A stretch of DNA of 64,000 nt from Pseudomonas huaxiensis (GCF_003231275.1 NZ_QKVL01000016.1:1-64000), one strand, 5' to 3'. Counted from the first letter of the stretch, positions 35,741 to 45,169 are shown. Translations and numbers: made by a program. Notes: generated from the letters alone by a model not told the origin.

Positions 35741-37687
35741 TCATTGCGCCTTGACGGGCAGCACCCGCAGGCTGGTGTAGTTTTTCTCGGCGAAGGCATC
35801 GCCCAACGACGGCGCCTGTACATGCAGGTACCAGGCGCCGGCCTCGCCCAACTGCAGCGCGGCCTGGTAGACGCCCTCGCCGACTTCTTCCACTTCACTG
35901 CTGCGGGCCCGCGACGACGGCGCGAGGAAGTAGCGCAGCGACAGATCGCGCACGCCCTTGCGCGGCTCGCCGCTGCCTTCGAGCAGGCGGAAGCGCGCCA
36001 CGAACGGGCTGCCCTGATGGACCACCGGGCGTTCCATCAGGAATTCCACCCGTGGCGTGCGCCGGTGAGCCGCGTCCGGCGCCGCCGCCACTTCGGTGCT
36101 GAAGCAATGGATGATCTGCGGCTGGTTGAGCAGGAAGGCGACGTCAAAATCCCCCGCCGCGGGCAGCTTCACCGTCGAGCTGTAGACCCCCGGTGCCACC
36201 TCGCGCAGGCTGCGGTCGATGACCAGCGCGGCGCGGGCGTTGGAACCGCGGTTGGCGTAGCCGGACATCGGTGCGTTCATGCCTTCGGCGTAGAAATAGG
36301 TGGTGTTGTCCACCGGGTTGACCACGAACACCGAGTTCTCGTCACGGGCCACCGCCAGACCCTGCGCCAGCGGCAGGTCACCGGCCTGGCGCGGCGCGGC
36401 CGGGCCGGCGTCGAAGCCCTGGGTGATCGGCGTGCGCCCCTCGCCCAGGCTCGACAGGTTGATCATGGTCACTTTCGACGAGGCCAGGCCACGCACGTAG
36501 GCGTAGGCCTGGGTGAAGGTCACCTGATACGGCTCGGCGGAGACGTCGAGGTTGTGCAGCAACCGGTCGCTGCCGGCATCAATGACCACGGCGCGGTTTT
36601 CCAGGGTGTTGAGGACTATGCCGTAGCGCCCGTCGCGACTGAAGCGCATCGGCCCCAACCCCGGTTGCGCCTGGATGCGGCTGCGCAGCGCGTGGTTGCG
36701 AGCATCGATCACGCTGATGCTGCCGTCGCGACCGTCAGCCACGTACACCGCCTGGGACAGCGCCGAATACGCCACCGACAGTGGGTGCGGGCCGACCTTG
36801 AGGGTTTTCAGCAGGCTCAGGTCGCTGCCGTCGATCACGCTCAGGGTGCCGCTGTCGCGGTTGCTGACAAAGGCGTAGCGCGAGTCGTGGCTGAAGGCGA
36901 TTTCATGATGGCCCTTGCCGGTGGGGATGAATTTGAGCAGCGCGCGCTTCTGCGTGTCGATCACGCTGACACCGCTGTGAGCGTCGTCGGTGGCGTTGTT
37001 GCCGACCCACAGCAGGCGCTGGTCGGGCTGCAACGCCACCCGTACCGGTTGCTGCCCGGCGGGCAGGTCTTCGACGTGCTGGAAGGTGGTGGTGTCGATC
37101 AACGCCACTTTGCCCGCCGCCGGCATCGACACGTAAACCTGCTTGTCGTCGCCGCTGGCCACCCAGTCCATCGGCGTGTCGCTGAGGCCGATACGCGCCA
37201 GGGTGCTGGTGACCCCGCCCACCGAAACCGACGGGTCGATCACGGTGAGGCTGGCGTCCTTGTTCAGCACCAGCAGGAAGTAGCTGTTGAGGTCCATCAG
37301 CGGCCGCGCGCCGATGCTGCTCTTGAGAAACAGCGCGACCCGCGCCTTGCAGCTTTTGTCCCGGTCCCGGGCCGCGTCGCCGCTCAGCGCCGGGTCGATC
37401 CAGGCCCCCGGCGCCACCCCGGACAGCGGCTGCCCGGAGTTCTGGTCGGTGACCTTGAAGCGGATGCTGGCGTAGGCGCCTTCGGTCAGGCCGCCGCTGC
37501 CGCCCAGCGGCGTGGCGTCGAACTCCACGGTGACGCCATCGCGGCTGAGGCGACTGGCGCCCAGGTCGGGCCCGACCGCCAGTGGCGCGCGCGGGTCGCA
37601 CCACAGGCTTTCGTAGGCAACGCCGATGCCCATCAGCAGCACACCGGTCATCAGCCCCAGGTACAGCGACTTGTTCTTCTTGTTCAT
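35741..37687 (-). CDS. YncE-like beta-propeller protein of the mnx operon
   Basis: A 648-residue protein with an N-terminal signal or anchor (about 8-24). Beta-propeller repeats of the YVTN/NHL kind (about 150-480) read VYVSMPAAGKVALIDTTTFQ, YAFVSNRDSGTLSVIDGSDL and VYVADGRDGSISVIDARNHA. A C-terminal beta-sandwich like that of FixH/copper-binding proteins ends the chain. Possibly a scaffold or electron-transfer partner of MnxG, 15 bases after the mnxG stop. No known enzyme activity can be read. Confidence 0.78.
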   Translation of the reverse strand: MNKKNKSLYLGLMTGVLLMGIGVAYESLWCDPRAPLAVGPDLGASRLSRDGVTVEFDATPLGGSGGLTEGAYASIRFKVTDQNSGQPLSGVAPGAWIDPALSGDAARDRDKSCKARVALFLKSSIGARPLMDLNSYFLLVLNKDASLTVIDPSVSVGGVTSTLARIGLSDTPMDWVASGDDKQVYVSMPAAGKVALIDTTTFQHVEDLPAGQQPVRVALQPDQRLLWVGNNATDDAHSGVSVIDTQKRALLKFIPTGKGHHEIAFSHDSRYAFVSNRDSGTLSVIDGSDLSLLKTLKVGPHPLSVAYSALSQAVYVADGRDGSISVIDARNHALRSRIQAQPGLGPMRFSRDGRYGIVLNTLENRAVVIDAGSDRLLHNLDVSAEPYQVTFTQAYAYVRGLASSKVTMINLSSLGEGRTPITQGFDAGPAAPRQAGDLPLAQGLAVARDENSVFVVNPVDNTTYFYAEGMNAPMSGYANRGSNARAALVIDRSLREVAPGVYSSTVKLPAAGDFDVAFLLNQPQIIHCFSTEVAAAPDAAHRRTPRVEFLMERPVVHQGSPFVARFRLLEGSGEPRKGVRDLSLRYFLAPSSRARSSEVEEVGEGVYQAALQLGEAGAWYLHVQAPSLGDAFAEKNYTSLRVLPVKAQ

Positions 37688-37702
37688 GCGCCTGCCCCCT
37701 GA

Positions 37703-40700
37703 TTACTGCGCCGGTGCCGTGGCGGGCGGGGTTTCGTTGGTGACCCGGAGGATCCCCCAGAGTCCCGAAGCGTTGCCGTAGGCGGCGTAGTCGCGGAACA
37801 GGTAGTCGCCCGGAATGGCGTTGCCGCCACCGGCGCTGGGGTGCATGAAGCTGAAGTGCGCCGCTGGCAACACGCTTTCCTGGGCGCCGATGTACATCGC
37901 CATCGGGTTGTAGGCGAAGCGCACCGAGCCGATCCCCGGCAGGCCCATGGGGTAGCCGCCGGTGTCGGATTTCTCCGCTTGCAGGGCGTGCAATGGCCAC
38001 AGGTGCCCGTCCAACTGATAGGTGACGCCGCGGCTGCCACCGGTCGGCATCAGCACATGGGTGCGGAACGGCTGACCGGGCTTGGCCCACAGCACCGGGG
38101 TCTGCGGATCGCCGCCGACCAGCAGGTTGGCGTAGGCCATATGGGCGTTGCCGACGTCAGCCCAGCCGCTGCCATCGGCGTGGCCGAATGGCGCGTCCGG
38201 GGCCAGGCCGAAGCGGAACCACAGCGGTTCGCTCTTGTAATTGATGGCCATGCCGGAGTTGTCCTTCGGATCGCCCGGCACGCCATTGCCCTCGGTGTTG
38301 ATGCCCTCCACCGGCCGACCATCGGCCCAACGCATGTTCAGGGCGCGCTGCCAGACCGTGGCGAAATCACGGTAGGCGGCCTGCCCGCTGACCTGCACAG
38401 TGGCCGAGGCACGGCTGGCGCTGTCTTCGGTCCAGGTGGCGTTGAGCGGCAGGATGCTCATGGCGCCGACCAGGCCTTTCTGGCCCTGCTTGATCACGTC
38501 TGCGGGGGTGATGTTCAGCCCGCCGAACTCGATCGGCGTGGTGTTGATGTTGTCCACCGCGCGGCCCAGTTGCGACACCGGCTTGCCTTCACGTTCCAGG
38601 TGACCGGCGTAGTACTGATAGACCTTGTTCGGCCAGGCACCGCTGTTGCCGGCCCGCGGCGGTACGGTCTGCACCGGGTTCTGGCCGACGTTGACGCCGT
38701 CCGACTTGGTGATGTCGTAGGCCAGCAACTGGGCGTGGAAACCGACATGGCTGGACGGCCGCATCAGGTTGTTGTTGAAGGCAGTGGAGCCTTCGCTGCC
38801 GTTACGGTCGCGCTTGACCACGTTCTGCATCGAGGCGGTGCTGGCCAGGTCCGGCATCACCAGCGGCAGGCGGTTTTCCAGGGTGACCTTGATGCATTCG
38901 CCGGCAGTGGCGCGCAGCACCAGCGGCTCGATCGGCACGCCGGGTTTGAGTTTGCCGGTGCTGACGTCAAGGTCGGCCTTGCGCACATAGAGCACGGCGG
39001 TCGGGTCATGCAGCGGCCCGGCGTGGCCACCGATGGTGAAGACCTCGCCGTCTTCCGGGTCCATCACGCTGACCTGCGGGATCGCCGTGGTGCGGGTGTT
39101 GTAGGTCAGCGTGCCACCGTTGGCCTTGAGCGGCCCGCCGACATGCTGGGCAGCTCCGGCCGGGTCGGTGATGCTGACCGCTTGCGGGTTGCCGAGGATG
39201 TCGTTGGCCAGCGCGGCGACGATTTCGTAGCTGCGGGTGACCGTTGGCCGGGTGCCGATGCCGTTGGTATTGGCGGTGTAGCGCGGGCAGATACCGTCGA
39301 ACGCCACGGTGTTGCGCGCGGCCATCGGCTGCGGGTTGTTCGGCAAGGCGAACAGGTCGCTGCGGCTGTTGGTGTAGTTGCGCATCACGCCCCAGATGCC
39401 GTTCCAGTACCCCTCAAGCGAAGCATCCAGGGAATACAGGTAGTCGCCGTTGGGCGCGGCCGAACTGGAGACCATCGACACGGGTGCCATAAAGCCCAGT
39501 TGCTCGGAGATGCCGACCATCTGCGAGGCTTTCCACCCCGAGTTGGAACTGCTGCCGAAACCCGAACCGCTTTGTAGCCACTTGACGCCGTGCAGGGTCA
39601 CGTTGTGTTCCTCCTCATGACCGCCGGCGTGCATGCGCAGGCGCACATTGTCACCGGAATAGGTGCGCAGCATCGGCGTGAACGGGTCACCCGGCTCGGC
39701 GCCGGCCTTGTTGATATGCGGCGGGAATTGCGTGGTGCCGCCGGTTGGGCCGACCGCCTGGGTGATCGCTGCGGGCGACAGGTTCATCGCGGCAATCGCG
39801 CGGTCGGTACGGGTTTGCATGGCGAAGGCGAGATCACCAGCCAGGCCGTCTGCCTGCATGCCGCGCTTGCCGTCCGGGGCGACCTTGTTCGGGTCGAACA
39901 CCCGCAGGGCCAGTGGCTCGTTGCGGTAGTTGACGACGAACATGCCGGGGTCATCCACGGAGATTGCCTGCGGGCATGGCCGGCTTGGGCAGCCTGGGGT
40001 CAGACCGCCACGGGATTCCACCACCGACTCCAGCAGGTTCGAGGCTTTCTGCCGCACCGGCGGGTTGATCGCGTAGCGGAAGCTGTCGGCACTGGCCGGA
40101 TAGGCCTGGGCGTTGGGGATGCCGTTGGGTCCGGCGCCGACATAGACGCCCGCCTCGTAGGCATGCTGGAAGTCGCTGTATTCCAGGAAGAACTCGCGGT
40201 AGCTGTCGTTGCGCCCGTCGTTGTCCAGGTCACCGGTGGCGATCACCGCCTGCCACGAGGTCGGCCCGCCGTCTTCGCGTTGCGCGGTGTTGTACAGCGC
40301 CTCGCCCGTCTCGGCATGGAACCAGGTGGAGCCGGCCGGCTCGGCCAGCACGGTGGCGTACAGGCCCAGTTGCTGGTGGGTCGATGGGCCGAGGTGGTCG
40401 TGGGTGAAGATGGTGCCCAGGCCCCGGTCGACGTTGTTGACGTTGACCACAGGGTCGGTGAACCAGCGCTGCATCTGCGTACGCGCGCCCAGCCAGTCGG
40501 CGCGGCCATAGCGGCCGAAGAACGGATGCGCCTTGGCTTTCGGGCATTCGGCGCTGCCGTCGCGCGGGTCACTGCTCAGGCACTGGTTGAACGCGCGGAT
40601 GGCGTGGATGCGCTCGACCACGGTGCCGGGCGAGAGAATGCCGTCCTCGTAGTTCCAGCCGTTGGCCGAGCCGTCTGCGGCGGTGAGGTCCCACTTGGGC

Positions 40701-43507
40701 AGGTGGATGTGCTGACCGATCACATCGGTCGGCGTGCGCACCTGATAGTCATCCATCTCGTAGAACGCCGGGATGAGGTTGGTGTGCTGGTACATCACGC
40801 AGTCGAAGGTGTTCATCCGCATGACCAGCGGTTCTGGCGGACGCTGCTTGGTGATCACCGGCCAGGCGTCTTCCCACAGGGCGATGATGCGCGCCTGCGG
40901 GAAGTGGTAGCCGACCTTGTTGTAGACGGCGTCGAACTGGATATTGGCGCCCTTGTAGATGCGCGGACGGTCAGCGGTGAACGGCGACGAGCCGGTGAAG
41001 CTCATGCCGTCCAGACGCTCGCCGCTGTGGTATTCGCCCAGTGGCGAGGCCTGGGTCAGGCGCTTGGCGCGGTCATCCATGCATGGTTCGTAGTACGGCG
41101 CGCCGGCTACCGGCAAAGCACCGTTGGTGCGGAACGCCTTGGCCACCACCTGGCGACCCGGCAACAGCGCGTAGCTGGGGTGCTCGGGTTTGGAGTGGAA
41201 ACGCATGGCCGCCTGTTCGACCTCGGTGCCCTCTTCCGGCATGAATACCGCCTTGGCGCGGGTGATTTCCTTGGAGAAATCCAGCGCTGTGGTGGTGGCA
41301 TGGGCGACACCGCCCGCCGCCACGCCGTCCAGCGCATGCCGCGGCAGGCCGCCATCCCAGCCGGCGGACTGGGCCGGGTCGAGGTTGGCCCACAGGCTGT
41401 TGCCACTGTCGCGCAGGCTGCGCGCCTTGTCGGTGTCGAGCATGTCCAGCGGTGGGGTCGGTGGCCGTTGACCGACGGTGCTTTCCATCCCGCCGATCCA
41501 GAACGGATAGCCGGGGTTTTTCAGGCTGCCATCGGCGTTGCGGTTGGTTTCGCCGCGATCGACCAGGACCACCGAACCAATGGCGCGCAGTTCGCCGTCA
41601 TGGGCCGAATCGTCGTCATCGTCATCGTCTTCAGGCTCATCGTCGTCATGACGGGCGACCAGCTCGGCGGCCATTTTCGGAATCACCGCGACCTTGCCCG
41701 GCATCGGCGCCATGGCCTTGCCTGGCAGCGGCACCACGGCGGGAATCGGTGTGCCGGCGACAATCTCGCCATCGGGCAAGGCCCGGGCGCCAGTGGCCGG
41801 TTTGCCGCTGCGCAGGGCCCACGGCGTGGTGTGATAGCTGTCGGCGCCCTGCCCCGAGACTTCCAGGCGGGTGCCTTCTTCGAACACATCGTGAACCCGC
41901 CACATGCTCCACATGCCCTGGGCGAAGTGCGGATAGAAATGGCAGTGATAGATGGCGTCGCCGGCTACCCGGTTGCGGTTGCCCGAGCCGCCGTTGGCGA
42001 TTTCGTAGGTGTAGCCGATGCCCGGACCGATGCCCTGGGCATCGACGTAGTCGGAGTTATCGTCATTCGGGTTGAACAGCCACTGATGCCCATGCAGGTG
42101 GAAAATGTGCTGCTCGTGACCGTTGTGGCTATTGCGGAACTTGATGAAGTCGCCGATGTAGCTGTGGTTGACGTTGGCCGGTTCCGACGGGTACAGCGCC
42201 ATCGTCGCCTTGACCCCGGTGTCGCGCGGATCCGGGGTTTCGCCGGGACGGATGTTCTCCAGGCCGACGTTGGCCGGCACATCCACCAGCATCGCCACGT
42301 CGCCGACGGTGTGCGAACTGAGGAAGAATTCCTCGTAGGCGCACGACAGGCAATCATGCATCGGCCCCACGCCCAAGCGGTTGGCCACCACCTCGGCGCC
42401 CATGCCACCGGAACCGTAGTTGATCATGAACGAATCCCGCGCCGGCTCCAGCACGTGGCCCATCACCGGATCCGACCAATAGCCGGGGAAGGCCTGGGTC
42501 GCGGCGGCTTCATCAGTGAAGATCGAGGAGAAATCGCGGAACGCTTCCAGCCGGTTGGGCAGCGCCGGGTTGCGTTTGCCGAGGCTTTCCAGCGGGTAGG
42601 TCGAGGCCGGGAAACTGCCGTCGGTGTTGGGGCCCATGACTACGGCGTCGGCTTCGCTGGAAACAATCTCGCTGCCATCGACCATCGCGACAATTGGCGC
42701 GCCGGCCTTGCCTTCGCGGATCCACGGTTCGCGCTGCGGGTAGCGCGCTTCGTAATCCACCACTGGCTGACCGGTCGGTGCGCGGCCGGTGGTGGCCATG
42801 CGCATTTCTTCCTCGGTCAGGGTGTTGCGGTAGCTGCGCCCGCCCTTGGGCAGCACGATCACCTGGCCGAACAGGCCATTGGCGACGTTGCCCGCAGCGC
42901 CTTCGCCACCGAAGGTCGCGCCCTTGCTGGTCGCCGCGAAAGCGCCTTCGCGCTCGGCATACAGGGTGTAGGAGCGGGTATTGCCCGGCGCCACCAGAAA
43001 GTTGCCGTTGCGTCCGGTGAAGGCGGCGATGTCCTGGATACCGTTGACCGGCTGCAGGCCATTGACCTGGAAACCGACATGGCGATCGCTGACCTGATCA
43101 TCGACGATCGGGTCGTGCTCGGCGTCGGTCAGGTCCTTGTTCGGATTGGCCTGGTAGGCCAGCAGGTTCTGCAGATTGATCGTCAGGCAGTCCCCCGCCG
43201 CGACCCGCAGCACGATAGGCCGCGGACGCTTGTCCGGGCGCAGCGACACCTTGCCCGGCACCGCCGCCCCGCCCTTGCTCAGTAGCACATCGTGCTCGTC
43301 CACCACATCACGGCGCAGGGCGAACATCATGCCATTGGCGTTCTGCGCGCCGAGGCGGTTGAACATCAGCGGCTGGTCCAGCGCGACGACATTCGCCACC
43401 AGCGTTCGCTCGCAGCGGATCGCCGCCTGGGCGGACAACGGGATAGCCAATACAGCCAGGGCCAGGGACAACAGGGAGGGCAACAGAGTGCCTTTGACAG
43501 TGATCAT
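37703..43507 (-). CDS. mnxG: Manganese-oxidizing multicopper oxidase MnxG
   Basis: A 1934-residue secreted multicopper oxidase, about three times the size of ordinary laccases. It oxidises Mn(II) to Mn(IV) oxide in P. putida GB-1 by the MnxG literature (recalled). A signal peptide (about 1-29) precedes repeated cupredoxin domains. Copper motifs: HLHGHQW (about 468), HCHFYPHFAQGMW (about 519-531), HIHLP (about 929), HDHLGPSTHQ (about 1036), HNVTLHGVKW (about 1297) and DGHLWPLHA (about 1832). An acidic linker of mainly Asp/Glu lies at about 620-635. First gene of the mnx operon, it has a near-consensus sigma-54 promoter 37-52 bases upstream. GAGG precedes the ATG. Confidence 0.93.
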   Translation of the reverse strand: MITVKGTLLPSLLSLALAVLAIPLSAQAAIRCERTLVANVVALDQPLMFNRLGAQNANGMMFALRRDVVDEHDVLLSKGGAAVPGKVSLRPDKRPRPIVLRVAAGDCLTINLQNLLAYQANPNKDLTDAEHDPIVDDQVSDRHVGFQVNGLQPVNGIQDIAAFTGRNGNFLVAPGNTRSYTLYAEREGAFAATSKGATFGGEGAAGNVANGLFGQVIVLPKGGRSYRNTLTEEEMRMATTGRAPTGQPVVDYEARYPQREPWIREGKAGAPIVAMVDGSEIVSSEADAVVMGPNTDGSFPASTYPLESLGKRNPALPNRLEAFRDFSSIFTDEAAATQAFPGYWSDPVMGHVLEPARDSFMINYGSGGMGAEVVANRLGVGPMHDCLSCAYEEFFLSSHTVGDVAMLVDVPANVGLENIRPGETPDPRDTGVKATMALYPSEPANVNHSYIGDFIKFRNSHNGHEQHIFHLHGHQWLFNPNDDNSDYVDAQGIGPGIGYTYEIANGGSGNRNRVAGDAIYHCHFYPHFAQGMWSMWRVHDVFEEGTRLEVSGQGADSYHTTPWALRSGKPATGARALPDGEIVAGTPIPAVVPLPGKAMAPMPGKVAVIPKMAAELVARHDDDEPEDDDDDDDSAHDGELRAIGSVVLVDRGETNRNADGSLKNPGYPFWIGGMESTVGQRPPTPPLDMLDTDKARSLRDSGNSLWANLDPAQSAGWDGGLPRHALDGVAAGGVAHATTTALDFSKEITRAKAVFMPEEGTEVEQAAMRFHSKPEHPSYALLPGRQVVAKAFRTNGALPVAGAPYYEPCMDDRAKRLTQASPLGEYHSGERLDGMSFTGSSPFTADRPRIYKGANIQFDAVYNKVGYHFPQARIIALWEDAWPVITKQRPPEPLVMRMNTFDCVMYQHTNLIPAFYEMDDYQVRTPTDVIGQHIHLPKWDLTAADGSANGWNYEDGILSPGTVVERIHAIRAFNQCLSSDPRDGSAECPKAKAHPFFGRYGRADWLGARTQMQRWFTDPVVNVNNVDRGLGTIFTHDHLGPSTHQQLGLYATVLAEPAGSTWFHAETGEALYNTAQREDGGPTSWQAVIATGDLDNDGRNDSYREFFLEYSDFQHAYEAGVYVGAGPNGIPNAQAYPASADSFRYAINPPVRQKASNLLESVVESRGGLTPGCPSRPCPQAISVDDPGMFVVNYRNEPLALRVFDPNKVAPDGKRGMQADGLAGDLAFAMQTRTDRAIAAMNLSPAAITQAVGPTGGTTQFPPHINKAGAEPGDPFTPMLRTYSGDNVRLRMHAGGHEEEHNVTLHGVKWLQSGSGFGSSSNSGWKASQMVGISEQLGFMAPVSMVSSSAAPNGDYLYSLDASLEGYWNGIWGVMRNYTNSRSDLFALPNNPQPMAARNTVAFDGICPRYTANTNGIGTRPTVTRSYEIVAALANDILGNPQAVSITDPAGAAQHVGGPLKANGGTLTYNTRTTAIPQVSVMDPEDGEVFTIGGHAGPLHDPTAVLYVRKADLDVSTGKLKPGVPIEPLVLRATAGECIKVTLENRLPLVMPDLASTASMQNVVKRDRNGSEGSTAFNNNLMRPSSHVGFHAQLLAYDITKSDGVNVGQNPVQTVPPRAGNSGAWPNKVYQYYAGHLEREGKPVSQLGRAVDNINTTPIEFGGLNITPADVIKQGQKGLVGAMSILPLNATWTEDSASRASATVQVSGQAAYRDFATVWQRALNMRWADGRPVEGINTEGNGVPGDPKDNSGMAINYKSEPLWFRFGLAPDAPFGHADGSGWADVGNAHMAYANLLVGGDPQTPVLWAKPGQPFRTHVLMPTGGSRGVTYQLDGHLWPLHALQAEKSDTGGYPMGLPGIGSVRFAYNPMAMYIGAQESVLPAAHFSFMHPSAGGGNAIPGDYLFRDYAAYGNASGLWGILRVTNETPPATAPAQ

Positions 43508-43543
43508 CGTGGCGCGCCTCGGTCGGGACGTTTACGACGGGAT

Positions 43544-43559
43544 TGCAAGGGCCGCGCCA
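43544..43559 (-). promoter_or_regulatory. Candidate sigma-54 promoter of mnxG
   Basis: The minus strand reads TGGCGCGGCCCTTGCA: 11 of 12 fixed positions of TGGCACG-N4-TTGCA match, with exact spacing. Transcription would start near 43533, about 26 bases before the mnxG ATG. In P. putida GB-1, Mn oxidation depends on the sigma-54-type regulator MnxR (recalled), so the site is expected. Confidence 0.7.
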
Positions 43560-43709
43560 GAGTTTTTACGTGTTGTTTTTCAAGGGGATAGCGGCGGGTT
43601 GTGAAGGGGATTGGGGAAAGGGGCCCGGGGATTACCCGGTTTTTGGGGAATTGGGGGGCTGGAGGGTTTTTGGCAAAAGACCGAGTAATGGCTACCAAGT
43701 GCTAGCCGA

Positions 43710-43937
43710 CAGTTTTTCAGCGCTCTTTAGATCGAGCGCCGCCCGCGCGGCGCATCGCGACGGTTCGGCGCCCCGACAAGCTCGCTCCTACAGTTGGTTG
43801 CAACGTACCTATGCCTGTCAGGCCATGGTTGACCGCTTTGTTTGTACGGCGCGATATCGAGTCAGCCCTTGTAGGAGCGAGCTTGCTCGCGATGCGCCGC
43901 GCGGGCGGCGCTCGATCTTGAGAGCGCTGAAAAACTG
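43710..43937. repeat. Long paired REP element (REPIN-like), copy 2
   Basis: Inverted arms start CAGTTTTTCAGCGCTC and end GAGCGCTGAAAAACTG, each followed inward by the GC-rich REP block and the AGCTCGCTCCTAC core. The spacer carries GGTTGCAACGTACCTATG and the rest of the 66-base core shared with copy 1 (6185-6250). The left arm has an extra 20-base block, CGGTTCGGCGCCCCGACAAG, also found in the elements near 12394 and 22326. Located between mnxG and the transglycosylase gene; bases 43560-43709 between it and the mnxG promoter hold nothing recognised. Confidence 0.8.
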
Positions 43938-43980
43938 GTGGCTAGCGCCTTTGGGCGCCCCGACTTCCCGAATAAACCCC

Positions 43981-44559
43981 TCACTCCCCCCGCAACAGCC
44001 GGTAATGCCGCAACACCTCCGGCACATACCGCTGCGTCTCGGCAAACGGCGGGATCACCCGGCCCCGACTCAGCACCGCATCCGGCCCGGCGTTATACGC
44101 GGCGACGGCCAGGGCGATGTCGTTGTTGAACAGTTTCATCATGCGCTTGAGATACCGCGCGCCGCCGTCAAGGTTGGCCGCAGGATCCAGGGCATTGCTC
44201 ACCCCCAGTTCCTTCGCCGTATCCGGCATCAACTGCATCAAACCCATGGCTCCGGCACCTGAGCGGGCATTGGCGTCGTAGCGCGATTCGGCCTGGACCA
44301 CCGCATGCAACAAGGCCTCCGGCAGGTCGTTGGCCCTGGCCGCCGCAGCGATCAGTTCAGCGTAAGGCTTGCCGGTCACCAGTTCCGGGCGGGTCGCGGC
44401 AAGCCCGGGCTCGGCGACCACGCGCTGGTACTGCCGGCCCGGCCGGTGAACGTTGGACAGGACGTAGGCGCCACTGGCGCTGACGGAGATGTACACGTCG
44501 GCCTGGGCCGGCTGGAGGGTGGCCAGCCAGGCCAGCAGTGCGGTGGTCACGATGCGCAT
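43981..44559 (-). CDS. Lytic transglycosylase (SLT domain)
   Basis: A 192-residue secreted peptidoglycan lyase. Signal peptide (1-20), then the SLT domain: LLHAVVQAESRYDANARSGA with the catalytic Glu (ES motif), GAMGLMQLMPDTAKELGV, and AVAAYNAGPDAV. Secretion machines often carry such an enzyme to open the cell wall for the pilus or secretin. It is divergent from xcmT1-xcmS, and a sigma-54-like site on its side of the gap suggests co-expression. Confidence 0.92.
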   Translation of the reverse strand: MRIVTTALLAWLATLQPAQADVYISVSASGAYVLSNVHRPGRQYQRVVAEPGLAATRPELVTGKPYAELIAAAARANDLPEALLHAVVQAESRYDANARSGAGAMGLMQLMPDTAKELGVSNALDPAANLDGGARYLKRMMKLFNNDIALAVAAYNAGPDAVLSRGRVIPPFAETQRYVPEVLRHYRLLRGE

Positions 44560-44630
44560 GATCGTCTCCTCCCGGTTTTCCCCAGAAAGTGGGGGTTATG
44601 CCCCGTTCGGGGCGGGCGTGGAGAGGTCAA

Positions 44631-44646
44631 CGCAAGCACTGTGCCG
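44631..44646 (-). promoter_or_regulatory. Candidate sigma-54 promoter of transglycosylase gene
   Basis: The minus strand reads CGGCACAGTGCTTGCG. GGCAC and TTGC match the sigma-54 core with correct spacing; mismatches are the first base, G7 and the last base. Expected start near 44620, about 60 bases before the gene. Confidence 0.45.
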
Positions 44647-44683
44647 CCCGCCGGGCCGCAGCGCCACGGGCCCCGGCGCAGAC

Positions 44684-44699
44684 GCGCACGGCCTTTGCA
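44684..44699 (+). promoter_or_regulatory. Candidate sigma-54 promoter of xcmT1-xcmS
   Basis: GCGCACGGCCTTTGCA matches TGGCACG-N4-TTGCA at 10 of 12 fixed positions with exact spacing. One mismatch is the first G of the -24 GG, which weakens it. The predicted start near 44711 leaves a leader of about 25 bases, almost the same as at mnxG. Confidence 0.45.
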
Positions 44700-44735
44700 T
44701 AAGCCCTCGCACACGCTCTGGAGGAGGCCCCGGCC

Positions 44736-45152
44736 ATGAACCGACAACGTCGCACGCAACACGGTTTCACCCTGCTCGAACTGCTGGTGGTGCTGGTGGT
44801 CCTGGGCCTGCTGGCCGGGATCGTCGCGCCCCGCTACTTCAGCCAGTTGGGCCGCTCGGAAGCCAAGGTGGCGCGAGCGCAAATCGAAGGGCTGGCCAAG
44901 GCGCTGGACCTGTATCGGCTGGAGGTCGGGCGCTATCCGTCGTCTGAACAAGGCTTGCAGGCACTGGTCACCGCGCCGAGCGACGAAGCCCGCTGGACGG
45001 GCCCGTATTTGCAGAAGAAGGTACCGGACGATCCTTGGGGCCACCCGTACATCTACCGCTACCCCGGCGAAAACAACGAGTACGACCTGCTCTCCCTGGG
45101 CAAGGACGGCCAGCCCGGCGGGGACGGCGAGAACGCCGAAATCGTCAATTGA
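44736..45152 (+). CDS. xcmT1: GspG-type major pseudopilin XcmT1
   Basis: A 138-residue major pseudopilin: HGFTLLELLVVLVVLGLLAG (G^F site, Glu +5), then the GspG fold with RYPSSEQGLQALVTAP and the calcium-loop region LQKKVPDDPWGHPYIY...GKDGQPGGDGENAEI. GGAGGAG lies just before the ATG. Paired with xcmS as recalled for P. putida GB-1, where its loss blocks export of the Mn-oxidizing factor. Confidence 0.94.
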   Translation: MNRQRRTQHGFTLLELLVVLVVLGLLAGIVAPRYFSQLGRSEAKVARAQIEGLAKALDLYRLEVGRYPSSEQGLQALVTAPSDEARWTGPYLQKKVPDDPWGHPYIYRYPGENNEYDLLSLGKDGQPGGDGENAEIVN

Positions 45153-45169
45153 TCACGGGGGATACGCCA

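Noticed and set aside
34853..37702. Plus-strand open frame of about 950 codons opposite the mnx operon
   Set aside because: Spans several real minus-strand genes across their borders, with low-complexity His/Arg-rich translation.
39590..43285. Plus-strand open frame of about 1230 codons opposite mnxG
   Set aside because: Same effect of high third-position GC. The minus strand carries all copper motifs and a signal peptide.
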